NCBI RefSeq assembly: GCF_047496725.1
Contig: NC_132975.1
Coordinates: forward strand, 5,436,001-5,500,000
Length of the DNA stretch: 64,000 nt
Direction of reading: 5' to 3'
From: Anoplolepis gracilipes
Lineage: Eukaryota; Arthropoda; Insecta; Hymenoptera; Formicidae
The notes under the pieces are model-generated. The model was not told the DNA's origin. It saw nothing but the letters and a program-made list of their open reading frames with translations, and did not search any database. Numbering within the stretch: position 1 is the first letter of the stretch; every line of letters begins with the position of its first letter. A program made the position numbers and the translations under genes. This document shows positions 52,501 to 62,891 of this stretch, one piece after another.

Positions 52501-55500
52501 AGATGTTCGTTGTTAACTGCTCGTAACAAATGATTGATTTTACGAAACGTATGTTTGTTAATAAATATTAAATTGTTGGATTCATTTAAATATTTATTAA
52601 ATATCTGATTGACGGAGACTCCGCTCTTTCTTATTGCTCTGGCTGAAAATACATCTTGCTATCGGGATTTGAATTTAAAATAGAGATGTTAAATTATACA
52701 TGATGCGATTTATTATTGATGAGATATTGTAGGAAAGATAAACATAATGCAAATTTCAAAGCTGCAATTTTGCTCCGATGTATTTTAAAACATTAAAATA
52801 CATAATTTGAAGTTGTTGTAAAAAAGCAGGTTTCCAATTTCTTCAAAATTCTGCGCAAATTTGAACAAAAGTTGAGCAATTTTTTAGCGAGTTAATTCGC
52901 TGATTGGAAAGCTAGAGACACAAACACACTTGTAAAGATGATATTCGTAATCTCGCGGGATAAATCCACTCTTCGTCGCTCTCACTGACGCAGCCAGGGC
53001 GAACGTTGGTGGCATCGTCGGCGCTTTAACTACACCTACAACGAGAGTCAGACACGAGCGTCGCGAATTTACTTTCAAGCCCCAGCAATCTCGACGGCAA
53101 ATAACTCTCTTTAGGGTGAGCATGAAAATCCGCCAGGATCGCGTCGTTACGCCGTTACGCCGAGGCGTTGATGCGGACTGAGCGGAGTGAGGTCGAAATG
53201 CGCTTGCGCGACCAACCAACGGGAGCGGACATGAGGGTGACTCGGGAGAGAGACAGAGAGAAGAGCAAGGACCCTCCGTCGAGGGAACAAACCTTACTCT
53301 CGGGGCAGGCGCAAGAATCACAACCGGACACAGTCGTTGGACCGCAAGACTGCGATCTCTCTCCCTCTCTTTCTCTCTCTCTGCCTACCCCTTATGCGCA
53401 CGATCGTGACTCGCTTTTCGTACAAAATTAACCCTTATCAACTCTGTGTCTACCACCACCTTTCTCCGCGACCCCCCACCGCGGGGATTACAGCCTGGCT
53501 TCTTTCACCCCTTCCTCTTGTATCCACCACCTTCGCCATCGGTCGCGGTACCTTGTCGTCATCATCATCATCGTCGTCGTCGTCGTCGTCGCTGGCAGCG
53601 AAGGAAAAACGGATTCTTTCCTTCTCTCGCGGGACTTTATTGATCGACGCTGCGATAAGAAGGCCGCGAGCCGGCCGATGATAGAAAGAAAATGCTTCTC
53701 CCTCAATCTATTCTTTCTCGATCGGACTAATTCGGATTGATATATTTTATCTGCCAATTATCAACAATAAATGCGAGACAAATGTTCTACAGAGATTAAT
53801 TTCTCTATTTAATTATATAATGTATATTAAATGCCTCGTTAACAGATCCGTCTTTCTACTCACTCCATAAGGATTGAATCCATGGTGTTTATACTTTATT
53901 TCACCCTATACTTCTTAAGAAGATTATTTTTCTCAGCAGCAATATCCTATGTAAACATACCCTTCGAAAAGAATACAAGATCTAATAGACCCGTCTGATG
54001 TAGGTGGTTGAGTTAATCTGTTTACACGACACGATATCCTCGATAAGCAAGGAAAACAAACAGACTCGCATACAAGTCAAATCCACCGAAGAATTTTTCA
54101 TGGTTCGCCACTGCAGTGAGAAATCCGGTAGTTTGCGAAAGGGTGAATCCGTCGGGGTTCGTCGCCCGTAAAATCTCTACTCATTGCTCTCTGGATGTCG
54201 CTGTAACTGCCACGAGGACAAAAGTGATCGATCGAGCTCCAGGGGAAACTGTTTACAGGGGAAAATTGCTTGGAACGGCAAAAGATTGTGTAAACCGCAC
54301 TCCGAGTGTTATTATTATTATTATTATTATTATTCATTCGATGATAATTGTATGATGTCATGAGTCTCGTGTTTCTTAATTTTCTTCGATAATGAAATTA
54401 GAGTAATTAATTTAAATTCTATATTAAATTTGAATAACAAAAATATTCTATTTAAAGGTTTACTTGTCATCATTTAAATATAAGAACAGTTTACCATTTT
54501 ATAGGAAAAACATTTATTCTAAATTATCTATAAATAACTATTAAACATTTTGCTCAACATTTCTACATATAGGCGGTAAAAAAATGAAGTATTTATCGTA
54601 ATCGGAGAAAAGTTAATACGACAATTAATACATTATTAAATGCCTCGGATAATTGTGATTTCCATTTTGTTCTCGTGACCGACAAAACCGGCGTTCAATC
54701 ATTTTTACTCCCGGCGCATATATAATCCATCGTACGTAAGCAAAGACCCTTCCCTTTTTAGCTCTTTTAGCAAAGTCAAACTGAAAATCAGAAAAAGGGG
54801 GAATTAAATCGGGCTCCCAGCGGGGGTGAGCGCGTTATGAAAACTCGGAGCTCGACGTTTCACGATAAAGATTCATTCTCCACTTATTCCCTTTGCCGTT
54901 CTTCCCTCTACCATAGGATGTACGTGTGTGTGTGTGTGTGTTTGCAGAGAGACCGATGGCGCGGTAAAGAGAAGAAAGTCGAGGGGAAAAAGCTACCAAC
55001 CCTCCCATATCCAGCGTGTCGTTTTATATCACCGGTGAATTGGAATCGAAGCGTCGCGAGCGTGCGTCGATGTTAAAACGACCCTATAAAGTCCCATAAA
55101 AACATTGCCAACGATATGTATGTATATCCGCACGCATATATACACGCACCGATAAACTCGAGTTAGACTTCAGCCCCAGATTTCCAGACCCAAGCGCGCA
55201 ACTATTCCACTCGCTGCCGAATGCAGCTCTATGCATCGAAATGCATCGCGCTAATCTATTTACGGGCGGATACAGCGAATCGATCCGTCTTTGTTGATAA
55301 TTGCAGAGAGTAAACTGTTCACGAGGAAGAGAAATGTGTTATATCTATAAATATATAGCACTTTTGTGAGATACCATAAAATAAAAACACAAAAATTAAT
55401 AATTGTAATATTTTCTAAAATATATATATATATATATATATATGTTATCTCAATACGTATCATTTTCACGATATTCGAGTAATTCGATGCTCGAGAAATG

Positions 55501-56497
55501 AGAGGCGACCTCCCAATCCCCTCTGCGAATAATATTAAAACGTGCAGTTGCGAGAAGCCCAGGGTGAAAGTTTAATAACCGTTGGTCGCCGACACGGTCG
55601 CGTCCGGCATTCAATCTACACAAGCGGATTATAATTTCTAGCCGACGCAATTTGGAGTACAGGTAGAGGTACGCTGGGAACGCGTTTGTCGCTCGTCCTA
55701 CAACAGCCGCTTAATTAACGGCGCGGAAGTAAGGAAAAAAGAAAAAGGGAAGGGGGTAGAGGGAAAGGAGCAGAGGAGCGCGGCAGGGATGGGTCGGTTA
55801 TGGGATTTGGTAATGAAATTCGGTGGAGAGTTTGGCGGCTATGGTGATACATCATTCCACCCTGTCTCCGTTTCACCCTCCACCGCGTTTCTCTCGAGCT
55901 TTAATGTGCCAACGTGGCGGGCGAAGAAAAGACGAGTCTGAAACAGGGGAAAGAGAGAGGGTAAGGGGGGGGGGAAAGGGGTGCGATGGGCGAACCGACT
56001 AATGCCGCAATTTCGTCGTCCTTCTTCCACCGACTCGACTTTTTTCCCTAATGATCACGGCTCACTTGACAGGGGGTGGAAAAACTTTTGGTCTTCCTCC
56101 AATAAAAGTTGGCACGTGTTCCCGCGCGACGGTGAATAAACGTCTCGGCGATTATGGCGCCGATTCGACGTCCGACTTGACAGAAAACTTTGTTAATACA
56201 CCAGATCGATAGAGAAAGTTTTGCAGGCACGTATGTGAGTTTGACTGTCAAAGTTGGCGAGATTATGAGAAAATGGATGTTGAGGAAATCTTGATTTTGA
56301 TCGATTGCGAGAATCGCCTAACGCAAAAAAAAAATTGGAAAGTTTAACGCAATATTCAAACAAGATATATATAATAAAAATCAAAAAATATTATGTAAAT
56401 ATAAAATATATTTATATAAATTTTATTCAAAGTCTACATCTTTGTTAAAATTTTTAGCTTTCACACAAATTGTACTCTTAAAAATCATTTTTTATTT

Positions 56498-56558
<61 letters not shown>

Positions 56559-56881
56559 TGTTATATCTGATTCTAAAATTATTGTATTATTTTTCAACGA
56601 CAGATTTTTTTTTTTTTTTTTTTTCAAATAATAATATCTCATGTTTACAATCGCACATTCTTACCTTTTCTGGCTTTGTCCGGCGATGTGGGCGAATCAG
56701 CATTCGCGTGAATCGAGGTCGTTGTCGGGCCAGAAGATAAAGTCGACGATGAGACCGCCGGTGTACAGGATGCAACCGGACTGGCGGCCGCGGACGGCAG
56801 CAGAAGTTTCCTCTTATGGTTGCAGAGCTTGGTCATCTCGCGCGTCTTGCCCTGATCCGGGCTCCAAGGTCGTGTCGCAAC
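39579..56881 (-). CDS. sba: MBD5/6-type (six-banded) chromatin protein, 3' part of a spliced gene
   Basis: Gene-level entry; exons are listed separately. Seen: seven exons on the minus strand with matching splice phases (56881-56665, 55937-55877, 51033-50841, 50628-45562, 43679-43532, 41233-40939, 39813-39579), giving about 2071 codons of C-terminal protein. Order of parts: TKLC-HKRK motif, basic LRDxLL segment, very long Gln/Ser/Thr-rich region, PWWP domain, short C-terminal helix. Known of the family: vertebrate MBD5 has an N-terminal MBD-like domain and a C-terminal PWWP; MBD5 and MBD6 associate with the BAP1/PR-DUB histone H2A deubiquitinase and are not thought to read methyl-CpG. Inferred: nuclear chromatin role and orthology to Drosophila six-banded. 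The MBD exon and start codon are not in the window. Alternatives for the 3' end are described under the individual exons. The family call is confident; the exact transcript is not. Confidence 0.82.
40939..41233 (-). CDS. sba: sba PWWP-domain exon
   Basis: Exon of 295 nt entered in phase 1 after acaattcgag and left in phase 2 at AGGAA/GTGAGT. A second possible acceptor 18 nt inside the exon has the same phase. After a short linker (SLKDTVPSLEPPVAE) comes a PWWP domain: VGDLVWGAARGSPAWPGKVE, then VWVRWYG and VDVKALKSLSEGLEAHHRA. The signature tetrapeptide is PAWP rather than PWWP. The aromatic positions expected to form the methyl-lysine cage (Trp in LVWG, Trp in AWPG, Trp/Tyr in VRWYG) are present. 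PWWP domains usually bind methylated histone H3 tails together with DNA. The domain ends in a basic RARKKFRK, which continues into the last exon. A very G/C-rich run codes a Gly-rich loop, GGGGG. Confidence 0.88.
42663..42761 (-). CDS. Candidate sba alternative exon, 99 nt, phase 2 to 2
   Basis: Open stretch of 99 nt bounded by gcgaatcag and a perfect donor AAGCAG/GTAAGT. In its only open frame it encodes an acidic start (SEFSESVYDSD) followed by a likely helix (LTSHLIMSHIINRIKREVEES). It is entered and left in phase 2, so it can join on the 3' side to the last exon at 39813, giving a continuous helix-like segment, but not to the PWWP exon. On the 5' side it fits the GACGA/GTAATC donor of the exon at 45330, where the acidic Ser-rich text continues smoothly. 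Against it: the acceptor lacks a strong pyrimidine tract, and it lies between exons of the PWWP chain that would have to be skipped. Confidence 0.42.
43532..43679 (-). CDS. sba: sba exon upstream of the PWWP domain
   Basis: Exon of 148 nt (49 codons plus one base). The acceptor tatttgacag is followed by ATC TAT ACG, and an in-frame stop just upstream fixes that side. The protein reads IYTSETLKQAEGVV, then ALGRGIKRKLDSIHSMHS and HEDQD, a charged, probably helical segment. The donor GATG/GTCAGT (phase 1) is a weak match but joins in phase to the PWWP exon. A second donor four bases further on (GTCA/GTATTG, phase 2, exon end 43528) would join in phase to the candidate exon at 42761. Entry in phase 0 fits directly onto the 5-kb exon. 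Confidence 0.72.
44136..44141 (-). terminator. Candidate polyadenylation signal for a short isoform
   Basis: AATAAA in the minus-strand sense about 300 nt beyond the stop at 44437. It would allow the exon at 45330-44437 to act as a terminal exon. The sequence is AT-rich, so this is weak support. Confidence 0.25.
44437..45330 (-). CDS. sba: sba alternative or terminal exon, acidic C-terminus
   Basis: Open exon of 894 nt entered in phase 0 after ttattttcag, reading PMVHCVSSSEPDSGD and ending EESDSSSDE before a TAA at 44437-44439. It is Gln/Asn/His/Tyr-rich with repeated Tyr-Pro pairs, in keeping with the disordered upstream exon. As it stands it closes the protein without a PWWP domain. Two ways to continue are visible: a phase-2 donor that removes the stop (GACGA/GTAATC, exon end 44441), which reads straight into the acidic start of the candidate exon at 42761, and an internal phase-1 donor CCTA/GTAAGC. 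No good phase-0 donor was found that would join it to the exon at 43679. So this is either a terminal exon of a short isoform or part of an alternative chain. That it is coding is well supported; its place in the transcript is not. Confidence 0.78.
   Translation of the reverse strand, partial: PMVHCVSSSEPDSGDTQVASEDWRMQSIATKEITLNQPSLHGKTYVESTVTTGIQVGTHVEQVNRHLTIIDMHQPADTTHPENTYADSQEYMDTSSPNHSINSDTMDHSTVEDQLSVSKEMTDVSYSEIEVNPLPIIGHGHYQPILYHGQHYVPNANVYRQQALVPDHAHYTMLPQANNKFNDKSCVDNNRVSQIEQRVMEQEEVEQNSAEKLLERHNTGVSYCSQNVGYPQKLVNVGIAPSELYPHLYNYRSDPNGIAVVNYTPSKQAYINPYVYNPFVYAQEGDDAEESDSSSDE
45491..45562 (-). promoter_or_regulatory. Competing 5' splice sites followed by a (CT)n tract
   Basis: At the end of the 5-kb exon two in-phase donors lie 21 nt apart (ACG/GTAAAA and CAA/GTGAAA), then a stop, then about 17 CT units (minus sense) within 60 nt. 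U- and C-rich runs just downstream of weak donors are known to help U1 recruitment through TIA-1-type proteins or to bind PTB. The role here is inferred. The intron is only about 230 nt if the exon at 45330 is used. Confidence 0.45.
45562..50628 (-). CDS. sba: sba 5.07-kb exon: Gln/Ser/Thr-rich low-complexity region
   Basis: Single open exon of 5067 nt (1689 codons), entered in phase 0 after tttttag and starting VWPITIPNLQVQQNGQQ. Codons 60-400 are extremely Gln-rich with long pure tracts (about codons 338-364). A basic cluster (KKAKSSKIIVKKQRQ) lies near codons 511-527, a second poly-Gln tract at 1015-1041, and a second basic cluster (TKKKGYKKRK) near 1222-1234. Between them are hydrophobic patches such as ILVSSGGQLIMAS and VTSVTGAVSQVIPAVGVAQQV, as in transcriptional co-regulators. 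The end is Ser/Thr/Pro-rich. Two phase-0 donors compete at the 3' end: ACG/GTAAAA (after 45562) and CAA/GTGAAA (after 45541). If neither is used, translation stops at 45532. Such disordered, Q-rich regions are typical of nuclear scaffolds; the specific partner is not visible. Confidence 0.92.
50841..51033 (-). CDS. sba: sba exon: basic LRDxLL segment
   Basis: Coding exon of 193 nt. The acceptor gaattccag is followed by one base and 64 codons, so it is entered in phase 2 and leaves in phase 0 at CCGCAG/GTAATT. The protein starts SGLLRDTLLACADG, continues with SKKKKRKLGSIGG, and then SISQLLAQREKAIAAV. Vertebrate MBD5 has a similar LRDKLMSQQ...RKRK segment, which I take as homologous. The KKKKRK run could serve as a nuclear localisation signal. 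An in-frame stop lies just upstream of the acceptor, which fixes the 5' boundary. Confidence 0.84.
51034..55876 (-). other. sba intron, 4.8 kb
   Basis: Between the 61-nt exon and the exon at 51033. It holds AT-rich sequence at 51.2-51.9 kb, GC-rich islands at 52.0-52.5, 52.9-53.7, 54.8-55.25 and 55.5-55.85 kb, a TCA/TCG run at 53559-53590, an ATT trinucleotide run at 54309-54335 and a TA run at 55421-55443. No further exon was seen whose phase would fit. Confidence 0.5.
55877..55937 (-). CDS. sba: sba 61-nt exon linking phase 1 to phase 2
   Basis: Short exon found by phase reasoning. The exon at 56665 leaves in phase 1 while the exon at 51033 must be entered in phase 2, so a piece of length 3n+1 is needed between them. 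This stretch has a strong acceptor (a long C/T tract ending ctgtttcag), is 61 nt long, and ends GGAGG/GTGAAA. Read in the required phase it encodes SSFLRPPRWHIKAREKRGG without a stop. One other frame is also open, so the call rests on the phase fit and the acceptor. The run of about 11 G on the plus strand just upstream is the C tract of the acceptor. The donor is only moderate. Confidence 0.66.
56502..56554. repeat. (CT)n microsatellite in an sba intron
   Basis: CT run of about 26 units. It reads AG in the gene's sense, about 110 nt inside the intron after the exon at 56665. Confidence 0.95.
56665..56881 (-). CDS. sba: sba exon: post-MBD TKLC-HKRK segment
   Basis: Coding exon of 217 nt, 72 codons plus one base. 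The acceptor is cttgtttcag before GTT, and the donor is AAAAG/GTAAGA, so the exon enters in phase 0 and leaves in phase 1. The protein starts VATRPWSPDQ and contains MTKLCNHKRKLLLP, which matches the segment following the MBD-like domain in vertebrate MBD5 (TKLCIHKRK). The rest is Ser/Thr/Pro-rich and ends in a basic DKARK. The preceding exon, expected to carry the MBD-like fold, was searched for on the minus strand up to 64000 and not found. This is the most 5' exon I can support. A (CT)n run lies about 110 nt into the following intron. Confidence 0.82.
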
Positions 56882-57680
56882 CTGAAACAAGAACATGCGC
56901 TCGTTATTCGTCTGATTATATCGCGCAGTGTGCGATCGGCTAAACGAGTTAACTTTGAATCATTTTGAATGCCCGATCAAAGATTACGGGATATATCCTT
57001 TTTTTTTTTACAGCTTTCAATACAAAATTTTAGCGAATTATATCAATATTGTTATCAAGTCGACGGACCGATGTGTAAAACGTGATATTGATGATTTACA
57101 TTTATAGTTTTATTTCATAAAATAACATTTCATATAAAATGATAATCTTTTTTACTTCCCCCCCCCTCCCCCTGATTTCGTCGAGAGGATTGCCATAATC
57201 GGCGAGAATACTCCGGCAAGACAAAAGCGAGTAAAGACGGTGGAGCGAAGCAAGTAAAAAAGAGAGACTAAGGGAGTTGGTGGCCTCAGCTGCCGATGCT
57301 CATGAATCTCATGATCGATGCGCGATGTTGCGAGCCAAGTTAAAATGCCTCCGAGTTGAAAGGCCGATGCCCATAATGGCCGTGCGCCGGACTTGGCCGT
57401 GTTACGTGTCAGCTCGGGAGACTTTCCGCGGCAATTTACGGCCGCAAACACGATGCCATTACAACTTATCGTAAGTAAGATAATGCCATGCTTGATATAT
57501 AAGAGCTATCCGTAAAGCACCTCGCGCGAAATGTTAATCGTCGTTTCCTCGATGCTCTTTGATAATAGATGCAAGATACGATGAGCGATATCACTAATCG
57601 CTAATCAACAGTAAACGATAAACAAGGCATTATAATGCTATATATTTATTAATTGAAATATAATACCTGCGTGCAAAATA

Positions 57681-59089
57681 CACTATGCAAAAAGAATTAA
57701 AAGGCCACTTGTTTCTTCCATATAAAAAAGAGCCAATTCTCGAGTAGTTGCAACTTTCTTAAAAATAATATCGGAATAAGATTATTAAAAAAGCATTCTA
57801 AAGCTTAAAGTTTCTAGTTTTGGAATCTTTAAATGAATTTCAATTATTTCTTTTCGTTACAAAATTACATTGTAAGAAAGCGACGTCCATCGATTGAACA
57901 AATTTTTCTAAAGTTTATCCGAAAACACCAATTAAACAAAATCCTAGCACGAATTCATTAAGTGGGTGTTAAAGAGTTTTGAGAGTAAGAGCAGAGTTTT
58001 AGCTTTTTCTATGATTTCTTTTCGCCGAGATATTCATTATTAAAACGAAATCGAGCTATTGACTTTGAACGCTTGTAACTAGTGAAAAAATGATTGCAAA
58101 ATAATTATTAAAAAACCAATTTAAAGAGGAAAGTTGGCGCTTTAAAGTGCTCTTATCGTTTTTTCAATCATTATTCATTTTTAAAGCGTAATTGTTACTT
58201 AAAAATCAAGTAAAAATTGCACTTTTATCTTTTTTTATTTAACCCTTTGAGTCACGAATTTTTCTAATTGTCAGTATTTTATAAAATTTGATATATAAGG
58301 GTTTTTGGGGTCGCTGATTACGAATCCGTTGTAAAATTTTCAAAATTCAAGATGGCGGATCCAATATGACAGACGAAATTTTACTTCCGTCATATTGGAT
58401 CCCTATATTAAATTTTGGAAATTAAATTTTTTTTCCTTTAGATTCAGATTCTGCGATCTAAAAAAACCTTCAGAGAAAAAATTTAAAAAAGAATACGACT
58501 GTTATTTTTAATTTAGAACAGATAATATTGATTATTTTATATATTTTTTATCAAAAAAAGGATTTAACAAAAACTACACGGTGAAAAATTCTAAAAAAAT
58601 TCTGAAAAATACTTAGAGTGTACTATGATTAAAAAAAAATTGCCGAATTTATTGTCATAATAGATTAGTAGAAAATGCATTTTTTCGTAAAAAAGTACTA
58701 ATTTTGACTGTTTGTTTATATATGGTATTTTTGCAATTAACAATTAATGACTGTTGATATTTTTTTACACTTATTGATGTTCTAGAGACTCTGCAGAAAC
58801 AAAAAATCCGGTATTTGTTGATAAAAAAGTAGTTAAAACAATAAAAAACTACGAAAAAAAGGTGGGTCTCTGGGTGACCCGCTGTGACTCTAAGAATTAA
58901 ATCAATGAAAGTTAACGAAAAAAAACGCTAAAATTTTCACGAACTCTACAACATTTACAAGTAAAAAGCATTCCAGTTACTCGTACAAAAGATCGAAGTG
59001 TTAAGTTTTTTTTCTGTACATTTCAAGAACTTAAATTAATGATTTATTGTACGATCTTTTTTTTTCACTAGTTATAAGTTCAAAGTCAA
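57681..59089. mobile_element. Fold-back element, second copy, right end truncated
   Basis: Starts CACTATGCAAAAAGAATTAA after TA and follows the copy at 1415-3017 through the left arm and across the axis into part of the right arm. Similarity stops near the CAAAGTCAA at 59081-59089, so the right terminus is lost. It is interrupted by a 654-base insertion at 58243-58896, and has extra bases near 58935-59030 relative to the other copy. Confidence 0.7.
58243..58896. mobile_element. piggyBac-like non-autonomous element nested in a fold-back element
   Basis: 654 bases flanked by TTAA at 58239-58242 and 58897-58900. The empty site is seen in the other fold-back copy (ATTTAAATCAATG near 2530). The ends are CCCTTTGAGTCAC and GTGACTCTAAGAA, imperfect inverted repeats matching at 10 of 13 positions. 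TTAA duplication and a CC-starting end are features of the piggyBac superfamily. There is no transposase. An internal palindrome (GGATCCAATATGAC and its inverse) lies near 58366-58412. Confidence 0.7.
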
Positions 59090-61256
59090 TAGTCGATAGT
59101 CAATAGTCAAGTTGCGAATAGTGTTTGGATTACAGATGCGGTTTTACAAAGTTGGCGGAAAATATGAAATTCCGCACAACAAATTTATCACACACCACTT
59201 GAGTTAGTACCTAGCACCTTAATTAAGAACGACCTGAATACGACGCTGAGATTAAGCATACTCGCGGCGCCGGTTAGCCTTGGCATCGAGTGTCAATGAG
59301 TGTAATGATGTATACAGGCAGTTAACTCAATCATTCCTTTTCTCTGACTAGTCTATTATTCATTCCGCTTTTAGCGAGGCTCTCATCAGCAGTGATCACC
59401 CTACCGGTTAATCGCGCGACCACGATACCGAAGAGAGAAAAAAAAAAAAAACGAAATTTGTCGTGTTTTGAAAATATTGCGGATCAATCAATTAAGTAGT
59501 ATTAATCTTCAATACAATACTAATTGACACATGTCAAATATATTTAATAAAAAATACAAGGTAATAAGAAAAATGGGTGCCACAAATATATATCACTCAA
59601 AAAAATATTTTGCTAGTGTAGGTGGTAGATTTCTAGATGTCTCAATTAAAATTTATTGCTATTTTTTGTATCTATTAAAATATTGTTTGTCACATGTAGA
59701 ATTTATAGCAGCAATATTCTAGCTCTAGAAAATTTAGATCCCATTGCCAAATATTTTCACACATATAATTGTCCTTAATAATAAACACCACAGAAAAATT
59801 TTCCGTCTAAATTACACTAATAGTACCGATACACAGAAAATTCTGTCTCTATCATTTAAATTAATTAAATACAAAACATTTACAGTATTTGCTAATCATT
59901 TATCTGTTTCAATTAATTTTTCAACCCCTAGAAAATTTGTTGAAATTGCAAGATCATGTTTTTAAGTGATACAAACATTCAACAAAATTAAATTTTTTTT
60001 ATTAAAAGAAAAAAAAAAAAAAAAAATCTGTACTTTTTGTGGACAAAATGTTGTACGTGCAGAGTTAATTTTTTTTTTTTCATTCGCCAGGCGAATCGCG
60101 TCTGTACGTGCAATTGCGGTTACGTCGTATATTAGCAAAGCGTACGCGCAAGGTGTTTGCATCACTACCTAAATAATCCTCGCCACTGAGAAAGTATATA
60201 TACGCGGGTTACACCGTCGTCGCTTTCCACGGCATTATTTCCCGTCACACGCCGCTCATTGCGCGCGAGGTAATCACACGGTGACCGACGGCGGAAACCG
60301 CGATTTAATCCTTTTTCTCGGACGCAAAATGAGACGCCGTACTGCGACAGAAACGACTTTAATATGATAGCTTTTACCCATCCCTCTGGCCCTGTTCCTG
60401 TACCCGGACGAACGTGGTTGAATATCTCCCTCTTGATTAGACGATCCCGATTAGACGAGAAAGGGAAAATAAACTGCACTACACACGCACTGCTTGTAAT
60501 TATCACGAACCAAACGAGCCAACTAGCACACGTTAACGATTTTACATAAAACTGCTTTACATAATAGGTTACTATATCGTATGTATAATTGCAATAAATT
60601 ATTAACATTCAGAGGAAAATAAAATTAATATCATAAATCTTTATAAAAAATCTGTAATTAAATATGTCTACAGTGAAAACTTTAGTATGTAGTAGATAAA
60701 ACTATGATAAAATATGAAGAAGCATTATTAGATATATTATAAGATCACTTTTATTTTTCTAGCAATTATATGGATAGCTACCATTAAATTATAAAAAAAA
60801 TCTACGATAAAATTAATGATAAATTTCAAGAAAAAACTCGTAATAAAATTATCGCGTAATTTACTTACGAAGATATAATATTTATTAAACTGTTACATTC
60901 ATTAATAGCAATCAACTAGGTACTCATAAATAATACACATTAATTATATAAATTATATGAACCATAATCTATGCAATTTGTCGGCACTTAAATTACATAC
61001 AACTAATATCGAGCACGAGCATAAAATTTATATCGACACTTATGAGGATTTCGTTTCCCTTCAATTGCGAATATTTTTCGAATCGCAAAATTTCTGCCAT
61101 CGCGCAGTAAATGACGAGTACGCGAGTGAACGCCAACGATTCGCGATTTTTATTTTGACGCAGGTAAATCATCGTGCCACCACGTTCTCCGGCAACTCTG
61201 GATCTCGGGACCCAATCAACTCCGCATGCATAGGGCATGCATGCCGTATTCCTCAC

Positions 61257-61283
61257 GATGCGATGCGATGCGATGCGATGCGA
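61257..61283. repeat. Pentamer tandem repeat (CGATG)n
   Basis: Five near-perfect units of GATGC/CGATG, followed by related degenerate units (CGAAACGAAGCGACGCG). Confidence 0.9.
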
Positions 61284-61471
61284 AACGAAGCGACGCGCTG
61301 ACCTCGACGTCGTTAAATTAAATTTATGTCATTCCCGCGACGTCCTCCTCCGCCGCGCACATACATATACCATATGCGTTTATCGTTACCACGCGACATT
61401 ACGTTGAATTAACGTAACAAGGCTATTAGTCTGCGATTTTACGACTTTAATCGTGACAGCGGGACCAAACT

Positions 61472-61472
61472 G

Positions 61473-61501
<29 letters not shown>
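61472..61501. repeat. (CT)n microsatellite
   Basis: Uninterrupted CT run. Confidence 0.95.
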
Positions 61502-61504
<3 letters not shown>

Positions 61505-61804
61505 TTCTCGGTCTCCCAAACCTCACAAATTGGCTCTCGAGACAATCACGCGGGAGCACGTCGTACGTATCTGTCAACTGTGGATAATTAAATGTGCGTA
61601 CGTATGTGCGCGTACAATTGTTCGTATGTAACATTCCCAGAGAATGTCGGCTCGCTGATTGCGCGGGAAACTGTGCGTCTCCTTCTCATAACGAACGGTA
61701 GCTCATTTGTTACGGCAAGTATAAGCAATAATGTTCACTAAACACTATACGCCAAATATAATTGAGTGAAATAGCAAACGTTTTTGTGTTTGAAACAATG
61801 TTAA

Positions 61805-62891
61805 GGATGTTTAGCACTTATAATCGGAGCAAAAAGTAGTCGAAATATATACTTTTCTCATATATCTTAATATATGATTATTATAATTATATTATAAAGA
61901 TTGCATAAAATCTAATTATTTATTCATAGCTAGAGTGTAGAAATGTATTTTCAAACTTCTGTTGCTCTTTTTCGGACAATTTTCGTGTTTCTTAAATTAT
62001 AATGAGAAACTTTTATCATTGACGGTACCTCGATTTCAACATTACAGCACAAAATTTGAATTATAAAAATAAAAGAATTTACTCGTACAGAGTAATTTAA
62101 AATGTCAGAATAAAAATTATAATAGTGAATAATGACAAAATATAGAAGATTTTTAACTATTTCTTTGATAAATTTAATAATTTGTTATTTTTCCAAGAGG
62201 AAAAAAATGTAGCAACATGGTAGTTTTTCATAAGTTGATCAAATTGCAAATTGACATATGAGGCCTAGTCGCTTCTCGCTTACACGTTTGTATATAAAGG
62301 CTTTTTCAGATGAAAACATAGGTTATTTAAAATGTCAAAAGAAGGCTCAGCTGAATGCTTTGTTGCCACGTTTTCACAATAAATAATATGTCATCTCGGA
62401 TAATAGGATGAAATTGAGAAAATTATATTGAATATCTTTTGAACTAGTCAGTACCTGACCAAAATTATGTGATCAAATATTTCCTCTATATTTAAACTAT
62501 ACTTTTGCAAATTTTGAATAAATTCCTATTATTATTTTTATCTATTTTAGCTCTTAAATCAACACGATCACAGGTTTTTTATAAGATAGAAAATCTGTAA
62601 TCGTATCAAGGGCTAAAAAGGACAGAAATAATTATATTTATACTTATTTATATAAATAATTATATTTATAATTATATTAATACTTTTACTTGTAATTAGC
62701 TCCACAAAATAATTATATTTATAATAATATCGACGGGTAAATTCATTGCAAATTAAAATCCTTATAACTTTTGATTGCTTCAGTGAATCAACTCTAGGTT
62801 TTTTTACAAGTCTCTGAACATGTATCGGAACAATCGGTGCAAATGTTATTAAATTCCTATATTTTTAAAAATAGGTAGGTCCTAAACATCC
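61805..62891 (-). mobile_element. 1.1-kb TTAA-flanked inverted-repeat element, copy 3, inverted
   Basis: Third member, in the opposite orientation, inside the presumed sba intron. TTAA at 61801-61804 and 62892-62895. The left end GGATGTTTAGCACTTA is the family's right end. Full length with scattered substitutions. Confidence 0.8.

Noticed and set aside
52884..53321. Minus-strand open frame with a TCA/GTGAGA donor
   Set aside because: Leaves in phase 0, which does not fit the exon at 51033, and the acceptor options are weak; the 61-nt exon explains the phases better.
60165..60608. Minus-strand open frame of 147 codons containing PEGWVK, reminiscent of an MBD start
   Set aside because: Only a four-residue resemblance; the following residues do not fit the domain and no splice sites of the right phase were seen.
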